NCBI RefSeq assembly: GCF_001292705.1
Contig: NZ_LGAK01000048.1
Span: 1-42,040 of the forward strand
Direction of reading: 5' to 3'
DNA length: 42,040 nt
Source of the DNA: Marinagarivorans algicola
GTDB taxonomy: Bacteria; Pseudomonadota; Gammaproteobacteria; Pseudomonadales; Cellvibrionaceae
The position numbers and the translations under genes are program-made. Positions 31,078-40,755 of the stretch are shown in pieces. The notes under the pieces were generated by a model, which worked only from the letters and a program-made list of their open reading frames with translations, was not told the DNA's origin and made no database searches. Each line of letters begins with the position of its first letter. Within the stretch, counting starts at the first letter, position 1.

Positions 31078-32745
31078 TTATCGGCTATTGAGCATTTCAC
31101 GCGCATGTGCGAGCGAGGCTTTTGTGTCTACTGGCCCGCCAACCATCCTAGCCACTTCGCTAATGACAGCGTCATGCTGTAAATATTGGATGGTAGAGCG
31201 CACACTGTTTTTGTATTTGCTTTTTTGGACTAAAAGGTGATTGTGAGCTTTGCTCGCTACTTGTGCTAAATGCGTGACGCACAATACCTGCGCATTTGTA
31301 CCCAGTTTCCGTAATAAATTACCGACCACATTACCCGTTGTACCGCCAATGCCTGCATCGACCTCGTCAAAAATGAGGGTTGGAATGGTGTGCGTTGTAG
31401 CGGTGGCCACCTGAATGGCCAGACCAATACGTGAAAGCTCACCGCCAGAGGCAATTTTATGTAAAGGCGCAGGCGGTTTGTTAGGGATTGTACTAATTAA
31501 AAAAGTGGTGTTTTCATCGCCGTGTTGGCTCGGCTGGGTGAGTGGCTCAAAGGTAATGCAAAAATTGGCATCGCTCATAGCTAATGTTTTAAGGTGCTGA
31601 TTAATAGCCTTGCTGATTTTTTTAGCGGCAATAACACGCGCTGCCGTCAGTTGTTGGCTATTGTGATTGTAGGTGGCTTGGGCTTCGTTCACGGCTTCTT
31701 CTAGTGCTTGAATGTGTTCGTCGCTATTGTTGAGCTGGGCAAACTCTGCCAGTAGTTCCTGTTGATGGCTATACAGCGCTGCGGGGTTGATTTTGTGTTT
31801 GCGTGCAACCGTATAAATTTCGGAAAGGCGTAATTCAATGGCTTGTAAACTCGACTCGTCGCCTTCAAACGATAGTGCAAATTGCTCGATGGCATCGACG
31901 GCTTCTTGGTTGTGAATTAAGGCGGTATTAAATAGTTCATAAGCTTCGCTGCTATTAAGCCCTAATTTTTGTAGCTCTTTGATTTGACCGATAATGTGTG
32001 TGAGCTGATTTTGAATGCTAAATTCGTTGTCGCGGCTGGTATCGATAATGTTTTGGCTAATACTTTGACTAGCCTCGGCATTGGCAAGACGTTTTTGTTG
32101 GGCTTCAAGGTTTTGTAGTTCATCAGCTTGCAAATTAAGCTGTTCAAGTTCTTCGACCTGATATTTTAAGAGTTGGTATTGCGCGCTCATGGCGTCGGCT
32201 TGTTGCTGGGCGTGGCGCAGTGCGTTTTGGGCGCTTTGCCAGTGGTTAAAGGCATCTTTTACAGCTTGGGTTAAATGTGGGTAGTTGCCATAGGTATCAA
32301 CCAATTTGCGTTGTGTGTGGTGGTTAAGTAATGCTTGATGCTCATGTTGCCCATGAATGTTAACCAATAGTGCCCCTAGGTGTTGCAGTTGTGTGAGTGT
32401 TACGGCGCGGCCATTGATAAAGCAGCGCGAACGGCCTTGCGGCGTAATGATGCGCTTGAGCTGATAATCGGATTGTGCTGGCAGGCCGTTATCGCTTAGC
32501 CATTGCTGTACTTTGGCTTGAATCACCTGATGACTTAATTCAAAAGAGGCGGTCACCTCGGCATTATTGGTAGGATCGCTAATGGCATCACCGCGCGCCT
32601 TATTGCCAATGGCTAGGCCAATCGCATCCAACAGCAAAGACTTACCGGCACCTGTTTCGCCAGTCAGTGTTGTGAGGCCACATTTTATTTCGAGGTTTAA
32701 TTCATCAACCAATGTGTAGTTGTGTACATCAAGATGAGTGAGCAT
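31078..32745 (-). CDS. recN: DNA repair protein RecN
   Basis: SMC-like ATPase that acts in double-strand break repair and is induced in the SOS response. The 555-aa protein has an N-terminal Walker A GETGAGKS (29-36), the conserved LVNIHGQHEHQ motif, a central coiled-coil region rich in Gln/Ala/Glu, the signature IASGGELSRIGLAIQ and Walker B TLIFDEVDAGIGG. A LexA operator lies 26 bases upstream of the ATG. It is divergent from grpE. Confidence 0.97.
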   Translation of the reverse strand: MLTHLDVHNYTLVDELNLEIKCGLTTLTGETGAGKSLLLDAIGLAIGNKARGDAISDPTNNAEVTASFELSHQVIQAKVQQWLSDNGLPAQSDYQLKRIITPQGRSRCFINGRAVTLTQLQHLGALLVNIHGQHEHQALLNHHTQRKLVDTYGNYPHLTQAVKDAFNHWQSAQNALRHAQQQADAMSAQYQLLKYQVEELEQLNLQADELQNLEAQQKRLANAEASQSISQNIIDTSRDNEFSIQNQLTHIIGQIKELQKLGLNSSEAYELFNTALIHNQEAVDAIEQFALSFEGDESSLQAIELRLSEIYTVARKHKINPAALYSHQQELLAEFAQLNNSDEHIQALEEAVNEAQATYNHNSQQLTAARVIAAKKISKAINQHLKTLAMSDANFCITFEPLTQPSQHGDENTTFLISTIPNKPPAPLHKIASGGELSRIGLAIQVATATTHTIPTLIFDEVDAGIGGTTGNVVGNLLRKLGTNAQVLCVTHLAQVASKAHNHLLVQKSKYKNSVRSTIQYLQHDAVISEVARMVGGPVDTKASLAHAREMLNSR

Positions 32746-32770
32746 AAAGGTGCCTGCCAGAAGTAGAGTC

Positions 32771-32790
32771 TAGTGGTTATTTATACAGTA
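32771..32790 (-). promoter_or_regulatory. LexA operator (SOS box) of recN
   Basis: Minus strand TACTGTATAAATAACCACTA, 16 of 20 matches to the consensus and 17 of 20 identical to the lexA operator at 20979-20998. It covers a TATAAA that could be the -10 hexamer, with TTGGAA 18 bases upstream. Confidence 0.8.
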
Positions 32791-32856
32791 CTTTTTTGCT
32801 TTTTTCCAATATTCAGTGTTTTGTCTTAGCAAAGCTCGTGCATTTTAAGCAAAAGC

Positions 32857-32884
32857 CTTGAATCACTCGTTGCAGTCCCCATTA
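32857..32884 (+). promoter_or_regulatory. Sigma-32 heat-shock promoter of grpE
   Basis: CTTGAA at 32857-32862, a 14-base spacer and CCCCATTA at 32877-32884 match the RpoH consensus (CTTGAA-N13-15-CCCCATNT) almost perfectly. It lies 89 bases upstream of the grpE start, giving a leader of roughly 80 bases. Confidence 0.88.
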
Positions 32885-32973
32885 AGTGCAGCATCGTTAT
32901 GCTGGGGCTCTAAATAGCCTTTGTCTTTACTACCCATACCATTTTAGATACTTATCGTTTAGGAGAAGCAATC

Positions 32974-33579
32974 GTGAGCAAAGATCCATCTAATGTCGAA
33001 GACTTACAAGCCGAAGGCGCCATTGATGAGCAGTTGCAAGACGACCAAGTAGAGTTGAGCTCAGAGGCAGAAGAGATCGTTGAGCAAGATGAAGTGGCGC
33101 TGCTGCACGCCGAGATTGCTGCATTAAAAGAGCAGGCAGCTAATGCCAATGAGCAAGCGTTACGCGCAGCAGCAGAGGCACAAAATGCCCGGCGTCGAGC
33201 CGAGCAAGATGTTGAAAAAGCACATAAATTCGCGTTAGAGAAATTTGTTAATGACATGCTACCGGTAGTCGACAACTTAGAGCGCTCTATTGAGGCGGCA
33301 AAAGGTGAGCAAACACAAGGTGAGCAAAGCCATATAGAAACCCTGATCGAAGGTGTTGACTTAACCCTTAAGTCGCTCGTGGACGCGCTAAAGCGTCACA
33401 ATGTTGAAGCGGTTAACCCTGCTGGCGAGCCGTTTGACCCGCAATTTCATCAAGCGATGTCTATGGTGCCCGACCCTAACGTGGAGCCCAACACAGTGAT
33501 TAATGTTTTTCAAAATGGCTATACCCTGAATGGTCGTCTTGTGCGTCCTGCGATGGTGGTTGTGAGTAAAGCGCCGTAA
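32974..33579 (+). CDS. grpE: Nucleotide exchange factor GrpE
   Basis: Releases ADP from DnaK. The 201-aa protein has a long acidic N-terminus (residues 5-45), a coiled coil with [20 protein letters not shown], and the C-terminal beta domain with [15 protein letters not shown] and [19 protein letters not shown]. The start is a GTG after a strong AGGAGA. Transcription is probably from the sigma-32 promoter upstream; dnaK and dnaJ follow. Confidence 0.97.
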   Translation: MSKDPSNVEDLQAEGAIDEQLQDDQVELSSEAEEIVEQDEVALLHAEIAALKEQAANANEQALRAAAEAQNARRRAEQDVEKAHKFALEKFVNDMLPVVDNLERSIEAAKGEQTQGEQSHIETLIEGVDLTLKSLVDALKRHNVEAVNPAGEPFDPQFHQAMSMVPDPNVEPNTVINVFQNGYTLNGRLVRPAMVVVSKAP

Positions 33580-33712
33580 GACTTTGTGAGAAAAACCTTA
33601 AAAAATTTGTGTTTAACAGTTGAAAATTAGCGGCGCGCAACAATATAGCTTGCAAGCCAAAAGATAAGGCAGCCAGCAGCGCTGCACATCCAGCGAAACA
33701 TATTTAAATATT

Positions 33713-33754
33713 GATTTTGAGCCGTATGGCTCACTGAAAATCCGGCATTAGCCG
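33713..33754 (+). promoter_or_regulatory. Two hairpins in the dnaK leader, possible RNA thermometer or attenuator
   Basis: A stem with arms 33713-33723 (GATTTTGAGCC) and 33728-33742 (interrupted by a CTG bulge), loop GTAT, is followed by CGGC-ATTA-GCCG at 33743-33754. The second hairpin ends immediately before the dnaK Shine-Dalgarno GAGGAG (33756-33761). No U-tract follows, so translation control is more likely than termination. Function is inferred. Confidence 0.45.
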
Positions 33755-33767
33755 CGAGGAGAAAATT

Positions 33768-35690
33768 ATGGGTAAGATCATTGGTATCGATTTAGGAACA
33801 ACCAACTCGTGTGTTTCTGTTCTTGAAGGTGGTAAAGCCAAAGTTATCGAGAACGCCGAAGGCGATCGTACAACACCTTCTATCGTCGCTTTTGCCGATG
33901 ATAATGAAATTTTGGTGGGTCAAAGCGCCAAGCGTCAATCGGTGACTAACCCTACAAATACATTACATGCTGTTAAGCGTTTAATTGGCCGTAAGTTTAC
34001 TGATGATGTTGTTCAAAAAGACATCTCGATGGTGCCTTATAAAATTGTTAAAGCCGACAACGGCGACGCTTGGGTTGAAGTTAAAGGCGATAAAAAAGCA
34101 CCACCACAAATATCGGCTGAAGTCCTCAAAAAAATGAAAAAGACCGCCGAAGATTATCTTGGCGAAACCGTTACCGAAGCCGTGATTACTGTACCGGCTT
34201 ACTTCAATGATTCGCAACGTCAAGCAACAAAAGATGCCGGTAAAATCGCAGGCTTAGATGTTAAGCGTATTATTAACGAGCCTACTGCGGCTGCATTAGC
34301 TTATGGTATGGACAAAGCCGAAGGTGATCGCACGATTGCTGTATACGACTTAGGGGGTGGTACGTTTGATATTTCGATCATTGAAGTCGCTGACGTCGAT
34401 GGCGAGCATCAATTTGAAGTATTGGCCACCAATGGTGATACCTTTTTAGGCGGTGAAGATTTTGACTTGCGTCTGATTGAATATTTGGCCGCAGAGTTTA
34501 AAGCTTCTAACAACATTGATTTGCACAATGATCCATTAGCGTTACAGCGCCTAAGAGAAGCCGCTGAAAAAGCCAAAATTGAACTATCTTCTAGCCAGCA
34601 AACCGAAATCAACTTGCCGTACATCACTGCCGATGCCACAGGCCCTAAGCATTTAGTCATGAAGTTGACCCGTGCCAAGCTTGAGTCATTAGTGGAAGAG
34701 CTCGTTAAACGTTCACTTGAGCCGTTGAAAGTGGCGTTAGCTGATGCCGATTTGAGTGTAAGCGACATTGACGACGTTATTTTGGTGGGTGGTCAAACAC
34801 GTATGCCAATGGTACAAAAGTACGTGGCTGAGTTTTTTGGCAAAGAAGCGCGTAAAGATGTTAACCCTGATGAAGCTGTTGCTATGGGTGCTGCCATTCA
34901 AGGGGCGGTATTAGCGGGTGATGTTAAAGACGTATTACTGCTTGATGTTAGCCCATTAACTTTGGGTATTGAAACTATGGGTGGCGTTGCTACACCATTA
35001 ATTGACAAAAACACGACTATCCCCACTAAAAAATCGCAAGTGTTCTCAACGGCTGAAGATAATCAAACCGCTGTGACTATTCATGTTGTACAAGGGGAGC
35101 GTAAACAAGCTTCAGGCAACAAATCATTAGGGCGTTTTGATTTGGCGGATATCCCACCGGCACCTCGTGGTATGCCACAAATTGAAGTGACGTTTGATAT
35201 CGATGCTAACGGTATTTTGAATGTATCGGCGAAAGATAAAGCCACTGGTAAAGAGCAGTCTATCGTTATTAAGGCTTCTTCAGGTTTAAGTGATGAAGAA
35301 ATCGAAAAAATGGTACAAGACGCTGAGGCTAACGCCGAGAGTGATCGCAAATTTGAAGAAGTTGTCAGTGCACGCAATGCGCTTGAAGGCTTAATTCATG
35401 CGACCAAAAAGACGTTAGAAGAAGCGGGTGATAAAGCTTCTGAAGAAGAAAAAACTGCCATTACTGCTGCCTTAACGGAAGCCGAAGAAGCGGTTAAAGG
35501 TGAAGATAAAGAAAAAATGGAAGAAGCCACCAAAAAACTGAGTGAAGCTTCTGGCGGCTTAGCACAAAAAATGTACGCAGAGCAGCAAGCTGCTGGAGCA
35601 ACAGAGGGCGCTAATGAGCAAGCGAGCGCTGAGCAAGCTGATGACGGCGTAGTTGATGCTGAATTTGAAGAAGTGAAAGAAGACAAGTAA
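33768..35690 (+). CDS. dnaK: Chaperone DnaK (Hsp70)
   Basis: ATP-dependent Hsp70 chaperone of 640 aa. It has [13 protein letters not shown] at the N-terminus, [20 protein letters not shown], the [14 protein letters not shown] phosphate loop, [12 protein letters not shown], the linker [19 protein letters not shown], a substrate-binding domain and a Gln/Ala/Glu-rich tail ending EEVKEDK. The ATG follows GAGGAG. It lies 188 bases after grpE and 119 bases before dnaJ. Confidence 0.99.
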   Translation: MGKIIGIDLGTTNSCVSVLEGGKAKVIENAEGDRTTPSIVAFADDNEILVGQSAKRQSVTNPTNTLHAVKRLIGRKFTDDVVQKDISMVPYKIVKADNGDAWVEVKGDKKAPPQISAEVLKKMKKTAEDYLGETVTEAVITVPAYFNDSQRQATKDAGKIAGLDVKRIINEPTAAALAYGMDKAEGDRTIAVYDLGGGTFDISIIEVADVDGEHQFEVLATNGDTFLGGEDFDLRLIEYLAAEFKASNNIDLHNDPLALQRLREAAEKAKIELSSSQQTEINLPYITADATGPKHLVMKLTRAKLESLVEELVKRSLEPLKVALADADLSVSDIDDVILVGGQTRMPMVQKYVAEFFGKEARKDVNPDEAVAMGAAIQGAVLAGDVKDVLLLDVSPLTLGIETMGGVATPLIDKNTTIPTKKSQVFSTAEDNQTAVTIHVVQGERKQASGNKSLGRFDLADIPPAPRGMPQIEVTFDIDANGILNVSAKDKATGKEQSIVIKASSGLSDEEIEKMVQDAEANAESDRKFEEVVSARNALEGLIHATKKTLEEAGDKASEEEKTAITAALTEAEEAVKGEDKEKMEEATKKLSEASGGLAQKMYAEQQAAGATEGANEQASAEQADDGVVDAEFEEVKEDK

Positions 35691-35755
35691 GTATGAGTAC
35701 TGAGTGCCCGCACCGCTAAGTGTGCGTGCACTCGGTGTGAGTACTGATATTTTCA

Positions 35756-35782
35756 AAAGCAGAGCGCAGCTCTGCTTTCCTT
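35756..35782 (+). terminator. Hairpin with U-tract between dnaK and dnaJ
   Basis: Perfect 10-bp stem AAAGCAGAGC/GCTCTGCTTT with a GCA loop followed by CCTTTT, 65 bases after the dnaK stop. It probably acts as a partial terminator that lowers dnaJ relative to dnaK, or protects the dnaK mRNA end. Confidence 0.65.
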
Positions 35783-35809
35783 TTATAAACAACAGGCAAA
35801 ATCTCCAAC

Positions 35810-36934
35810 ATGTCTAAGCGTGATTATTACGAAGTGCTCGGTGTTTCTAAGGGCGTCGATGATAAAGAGCTGAAAAAAGCCTATCGACGAATCGCTATGA
35901 AATGCCACCCTGACCGGAACCCTGGTGATGTTGAAGCAGAAGAGCAATTTAAAGAAGCGAGCGAAGCTTACGAAATTCTTTCTGATTCACAAAAGCGTGC
36001 CGCTTATGACCAGTATGGTCATGCCGGCTTAGAAGGTGGCGGCGGTGGTGGTTATGGCGGCGGCTCGGGTAATTTTAGTGACATCTTTGGTGATGTGTTT
36101 GGTGATATTTTCGGCGGCGGAGGCGGCGGTAGACGTGGCGGACCTGCACGCGGTTCTGACTTACGCTACACGCTCGAGCTTGGTTTAGAAGAGGCCGTTA
36201 AAGGAACCAGTGTTAAGATCAAAGTGCCGACGTTAGTCAGCTGTAAGCCATGTGATGGCTCGGGTGCTAAACCAGGCACTAAGCCTAAAACCTGTACAAC
36301 CTGTGGTGGTGTTGGCCAGGTACGTATGCAACAGGGCTTTTTTCAGGTACAGCAAACGTGCCCAACGTGCCGCGGCAAAGGCAAAGAAATTGGTGAACCT
36401 TGCTCTAACTGTCATGGCCAAGGGCGTGTAGAAGAAACTAAAACACTGAGTGTTAAAGTGCCGCCGGGTGTGGATACCGGTGATCGCATTCGTCTGTCTG
36501 GTGAGGGCGAAGCCGGAACCGATGGCGGTCCAACTGGCGACTTATATGTTCAAGTGTCTGTCAAAGAGCATGAGTTTTTTCAGCGCGACGGTAAAAATCT
36601 TTATTGCGAAGTGCCTATTAGTATCTTTGATGCCTGTTTAGGTGGCGAGCTCGAGGTGCCTACACTCGATGGCCGAGTTAAGCTTAAAGTACCTGCTGAA
36701 ACACAAACCGGTAAATTATTTCGCTTGCGCGGCAAAGGTGTAACACCTGTGCGCGGTGGTACAGCCGGTGACCTACTGTGCCGTGTTGTACTCGAAACGC
36801 CGATTAGCTTATCATCAAAGCAAAAAGAGCTGCTTAAAGAGCTAAAAGACTCGATGACTGGTGATAAGCATTCGCCTAAGCAATCTAGCTGGTTTGCTGG
36901 TATGAAAAATTTTTTTGGTGATATGAAGCTTTAA
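35810..36934 (+). CDS. dnaJ: Chaperone DnaJ (Hsp40)
   Basis: Co-chaperone that stimulates DnaK ATPase. The 374-aa type I protein has a J domain with HPD at 33-35, a Gly/Phe-rich stretch (about 76-110), four zinc-finger repeats ([32 protein letters not shown]) and the C-terminal client-binding domains. It ends at a clear terminator. Confidence 0.98.
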   Translation: MSKRDYYEVLGVSKGVDDKELKKAYRRIAMKCHPDRNPGDVEAEEQFKEASEAYEILSDSQKRAAYDQYGHAGLEGGGGGGYGGGSGNFSDIFGDVFGDIFGGGGGGRRGGPARGSDLRYTLELGLEEAVKGTSVKIKVPTLVSCKPCDGSGAKPGTKPKTCTTCGGVGQVRMQQGFFQVQQTCPTCRGKGKEIGEPCSNCHGQGRVEETKTLSVKVPPGVDTGDRIRLSGEGEAGTDGGPTGDLYVQVSVKEHEFFQRDGKNLYCEVPISIFDACLGGELEVPTLDGRVKLKVPAETQTGKLFRLRGKGVTPVRGGTAGDLLCRVVLETPISLSSKQKELLKELKDSMTGDKHSPKQSSWFAGMKNFFGDMKL

Positions 36935-36953
36935 GCGTCTATATCTATAAAGG

Positions 36954-36988
36954 GCCCGCAGTGTTTTAATATGCTGCGGGCTTTTTTT
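36954..36988 (+). terminator. Rho-independent terminator of the dnaK-dnaJ block
   Basis: Arms GCCCGCAG (36954-36961) and CTGCGGGC (36974-36981), 12-base loop, then seven T. It lies 20 bases after the dnaJ stop. The rest of the gap to 37221 shows no gene. Confidence 0.92.
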
Positions 36989-37221
36989 ATGCCTCTCGTT
37001 ATCTCGTTACTATGCAACGGTTGATTATGTGTCACTATTCAGCGGTATCGAAATTGGGTACTGATGAATCATTGTCTGGGCCGCTCAAGCTATCTATGGG
37101 CGCTATATAAGCGCTGCCGGCACTTAAAGGCTCAGGAAATAATCTATCAGCACCCTATCAGGTGAATTTGGTCAGCTTGGCTGAGTATTATGATGATTTT
37201 TGGGTAGCTCTAGGGTGATGT

Positions 37222-37818
37222 ATGCGGTTTGTATTAAATATTTTCTTAAAAGGCTTGGTTTTCACATTGCCGCTGGTTATTACCTTTGGTTTAATTTATT
37301 GGCTTTTTTTTAAGGCTGAAAATTTGCTCAAAACCCCTTTGCAGTGGGTATTGCCCGAGGGTGCTTATTTGCCGGGTATGGGTGTAGCATCGGCTGTGAT
37401 ATTGGTGTTTTTGGCCGGCATACTGGCACAGGCGTATGTGACTAAACATGTCTTGCGCTGGTTTGGCGAGCTGGTAGGTCATACACCACTCATTAAAACA
37501 GTTTACAATACGGTGCGCGATTTTATGGAATTAGTCGCAGGTGATAAAGAGCGTGCAATGCAGGGCGTTGTGGTCATTACGCTAGATAACGACTTACGCT
37601 TAATGGGGTTTGTTACCAACGATAATCTGACGATTGCACAGCATAGCGGGTTAGTGGCGGTCTATTTGCCGATGAGTTATCAAGTCGGAGGCTATACCTT
37701 GCTAGTCCCGCCAGAGCGTTGTGAGCATGTGGATATACCGGTAAAAACCGCGATGCAGCAAGTGCTCACCGCTCATATCTCTAAGTATTCGGCTACGCAT
37801 CCTAAAAAAGAGTCGTGA
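37222..37818 (+). CDS. DUF502 family membrane protein
   Basis: A 198-aa protein with two N-terminal transmembrane helices (about 6-30 and 52-74) and a soluble domain. Family-typical segments are GLVFTLPLVITFGLIYWLF, PLIKTVYNTVRDF and a MGFVTN...VAVYLPMSYQVGGYTLLVP run. This widespread family has no established biochemical role. It stands between dnaJ and dapB with its own 5' gap. The lysine/glutamate C-terminus ends HPKKES. Confidence 0.88.
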   Translation: MRFVLNIFLKGLVFTLPLVITFGLIYWLFFKAENLLKTPLQWVLPEGAYLPGMGVASAVILVFLAGILAQAYVTKHVLRWFGELVGHTPLIKTVYNTVRDFMELVAGDKERAMQGVVVITLDNDLRLMGFVTNDNLTIAQHSGLVAVYLPMSYQVGGYTLLVPPERCEHVDIPVKTAMQQVLTAHISKYSATHPKKES

Positions 37819-37950
37819 TGTAGAATGAGCACCGTTGTGGGAGTACATGCTATTACTGAGGTGTTTTTTTGCGTGAAATGCGTCACTCGATAGTGACAAC
37901 CAATAGGTGCAGCGCCGTTATATATGCGCGTAGCCATAGATAAATAATGA

Positions 37951-38775
<825 letters not shown>

Positions 38776-38881
38776 GCGTACTGTATAGCTCGGCTATCTC
38801 TTTATTAGCGCGATCAGTCATGTGTTAGCGCCTTCTAGTTTGTTTTTATGCGGTGACTCATACCGCCACAAAGGAGCTGAA

Positions 38882-39685
38882 ATGCCCTCGACGAATATCT
38901 TATGGCAAAAAATTGCGGATGAAGCCCGTGAACATGCCGTAAAAGAGCCCGCGCTCGCGAGCTTCTTACATGCAACAGTTTTAAACCATGACACACTGTG
39001 TGCCGCTTTAAGTTATTTGCTGGCCAATAAATTAGGCGGTTCAGAGGTTTCTGATCTGCAAGTGCGTGATGTGGTTGAGTCGGCGTTATCAGCGCAATCT
39101 ACGATTGTGGAGTCGGCGAGCCATGATTTACAGGCTGTTTTTGAGCGCGACTCAGCCTGCGATAATTATTTATATCCGCTACTGTATTTTAAAGGCTTTC
39201 AGGCTTTACAAAGTTACCGTATTGCGCATTGGCTATGGGGCCAAAATCGCCATTGCTTGGCATTGTTTTTTCAAAGTCGGATTGCCTTAATTTTTGGTGT
39301 TGATATTCATCCTGCTGCCAAGCTAGGCAAAGGCCTAATGCTCGACCATGCAACCGGTATTGTGATTGGTGAAACCACAGTGATTGAAGACGACGTCTCA
39401 ATTATGCAAGAAGTCACACTGGGTGGTACGGGCAAAGAAAATGGTGATAGACACCCAAAAGTACGCCGAGGCGTGCTAATTAGTGCCGGTGCTAAAATTT
39501 TAGGGAATATCGAAATTGGCGAGAATGCGAAAGTCGGTGCGGGCAGCGTGGTACTTAAAGCCGTAGAGGCGCACACAACTGTAGCAGGTGTACCGGCAGT
39601 AGTCATTGGGCGACCTATGAGCGCATCACCAGCGCTGGACATGAACCATGAAATTAGTTGCGATGAGCCTTGTAAGGAGCAATAA
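38882..39685 (+). CDS. cysE: Serine O-acetyltransferase
   Basis: Acetylates L-serine for cysteine synthesis. The 267-aa protein has an N-terminal alpha-helical domain and a C-terminal left-handed beta-helix of hexapeptide repeats (IVIGETTVIEDDVSIMQEVTLGG, then ILGNIEIGENAKVGAGSVV). Catalytic D155-H156 and H191 are present, like the E. coli enzyme (273 aa). The ATG at 38882 has a strong AAGGAG; the in-frame extension from 38822 is discarded. No terminator hairpin is obvious after it. Confidence 0.96.
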   Translation: MPSTNILWQKIADEAREHAVKEPALASFLHATVLNHDTLCAALSYLLANKLGGSEVSDLQVRDVVESALSAQSTIVESASHDLQAVFERDSACDNYLYPLLYFKGFQALQSYRIAHWLWGQNRHCLALFFQSRIALIFGVDIHPAAKLGKGLMLDHATGIVIGETTVIEDDVSIMQEVTLGGTGKENGDRHPKVRRGVLISAGAKILGNIEIGENAKVGAGSVVLKAVEAHTTVAGVPAVVIGRPMSASPALDMNHEISCDEPCKEQ

Positions 39686-39768
39686 GCTAGCTTTGGCTGT
39701 TTGGTCAATACTCGACGGCTAGAAGTCACGAAGGCTAGGGCTGACTGTTGTAATATATACGTTCTTAG

Positions 39769-39781
39769 GTGGCATAAATAT
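39769..39781 (+). repeat. Short direct repeat, copy 1
   Basis: GTGGCATAAATAT, repeated exactly at 40216-40228. The two copies bracket the small membrane-protein frame. They may be chance or mark an inserted segment. Confidence 0.5.
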
Positions 39782-39982
39782 CTGTGTTATAGGGCGCGCG
39801 GGCCAGCTTTGTGAAAAGCGTGTAACAAGATAGATTCGCGCGGCACCCTTGTGCTCTAGCATTGGTAAATGCAGTGTTCACGTCTTTAAATGAGTTAGGT
39901 CAGAACGGATGTTAATGTCGCCTAAGTTACATCTAATAAACTTTTATGAGCCGAGGAGGAACTAGCTTTCATTGACGATATA

Positions 39983-40168
39983 ATGGGATTATTTATCGGG
40001 CTAATTATGACGCTAGTTGAGGCCGTAATATTTTTGATAGGGCCAACTTTAGAGTTCGTATTACCACTAGGGCTCTATCTAGTAGAAGCAGTCATTTGGC
40101 TGGCTATATTTATCGTAGTGCTTCTTAAAAGTCTAATTAAGTGGAGAAAGCCAATAATACCCAAATGA
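39983..40168 (+). CDS. Small hydrophobic membrane protein of unknown function
   Basis: A 61-aa frame with two predicted transmembrane segments (about 3-20 and 25-50), rich in Leu, Ile and Val, with a basic end KSLIKWRKPIIPK. I do not recognise it. The ATG at 39983 lies 22 bases after a strong GAGGAGGA (39953-39960), too far for normal spacing. The in-frame ATT at 39971 would be properly spaced (10 bases), adding four residues. It is the first frame of the sparsely coding right end. No partner gene is apparent. Confidence 0.5.
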   Translation: MGLFIGLIMTLVEAVIFLIGPTLEFVLPLGLYLVEAVIWLAIFIVVLLKSLIKWRKPIIPK

Positions 40169-40215
40169 ACACCGCTGACTGGAGTTCGCGGAAAATTAAA
40201 ATTGACTTCCGCTAA

Positions 40216-40228
40216 GTGGCATAAATAT
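40216..40228 (+). repeat. Short direct repeat, copy 2
   Basis: Exact second copy of GTGGCATAAATAT (first at 39769-39781), 47 bases after the small membrane-protein stop. Confidence 0.5.
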
Positions 40229-40257
40229 AGGCAGTGAAAGAATGCTAAAAGTAAAAA

Positions 40258-40356
40258 GTCATAACAAAGTATCCTGCCTCGTTCACTGGACCTCTGTTTC
40301 GGCGCTTCGTGCCTACACTACGGCCGCAAATTACGACGCTAAATATCTCAAGTGTT
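40258..40356 (+). other. Integron attC-like stretch, probably degenerate
   Basis: The run begins with CATAACAAAG and contains CTCGTTCACTGGACC, the small hairpin GGCGCTTCGTGCC and TACGGCCGC before ACGCTAAAT. This composition resembles the imperfect-palindrome attC sites of chromosomal integron cassettes. A canonical GTTRRRY core at the right end is missing and the ends do not pair well, so it may be a decayed site or a chance resemblance. No integrase gene is in the window. The 400 bases from 40169 to 40573 hold no supported gene. Confidence 0.25.
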
Positions 40357-40410
40357 GAGGAAAGATCGTGATCGTAAAGGGATGACTTGTGTTGGTGTGA
40401 TTCTTGAGTG

Positions 40411-40438
40411 ACTTGCAGGGACATTCACTTAAAAGTTT
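40411..40438 (+). repeat. 28-bp dispersed repeat, copy 1
   Basis: ACTTGCAGGGACATTCACT followed by TAAAAGTTT. The copy at 42003-42030 is identical at 26 of 28 positions (two T/C changes). An upstream TTGAGTGA and the internal TCACTTAA can form an imperfect stem across the unit, as in REP-type elements. Confidence 0.75.
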
Positions 40439-40573
40439 GGGGGTAATGACGCCCTTTCGGCCGGATATAATAGGCTTTTCTTCTGGGCAGCGCTTCAACG
40501 GCAATTCGATTGATTTATTTTGTTTTAACTATATGACTGGCACTCAGGATGGGTATGGGGAGCATTTACCTGA

Positions 40574-40714
40574 ATGACACGATTAATGAAGCTCGCCTTG
40601 GTTTTTATACCTTTCATATTTGTGCTTAAGGGCTGCGCTTATTATGTTAAGCCGATTGAGTATAGCTCTATTGGAACGTGTTTAAAGCTCAGGGCCAGTG
40701 CGCCAGCTATATAA
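40574..40714 (+). CDS. Possible 46-aa lipoprotein-like peptide or truncated lipoprotein
   Basis: An ATG at 40574 starts a 46-codon frame: a basic start (MTRLMK), a hydrophobic core LALVFIPFIFVL and a cysteine in KGCAYYV at position 21 resembling a lipobox (Lys at -2 is atypical). After about 25 further residues the frame ends in TAA. GGGGAG lies 11 bases upstream. It could be a genuine small lipoprotein, or the leftover 5' end of a longer gene. It ends 41 bases before the FG-GAP gene. Confidence 0.4.
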   Translation: MTRLMKLALVFIPFIFVLKGCAYYVKPIEYSSIGTCLKLRASAPAI

Positions 40715-40755
40715 CATAACGTTAATCGTATAAATTGCTTAACAGGATTTCCATA

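Noticed and set aside
34409-35731. Several serine-rich minus-strand frames inside dnaK
   Set aside because: Shadow frames of the strongly biased dnaK codons.
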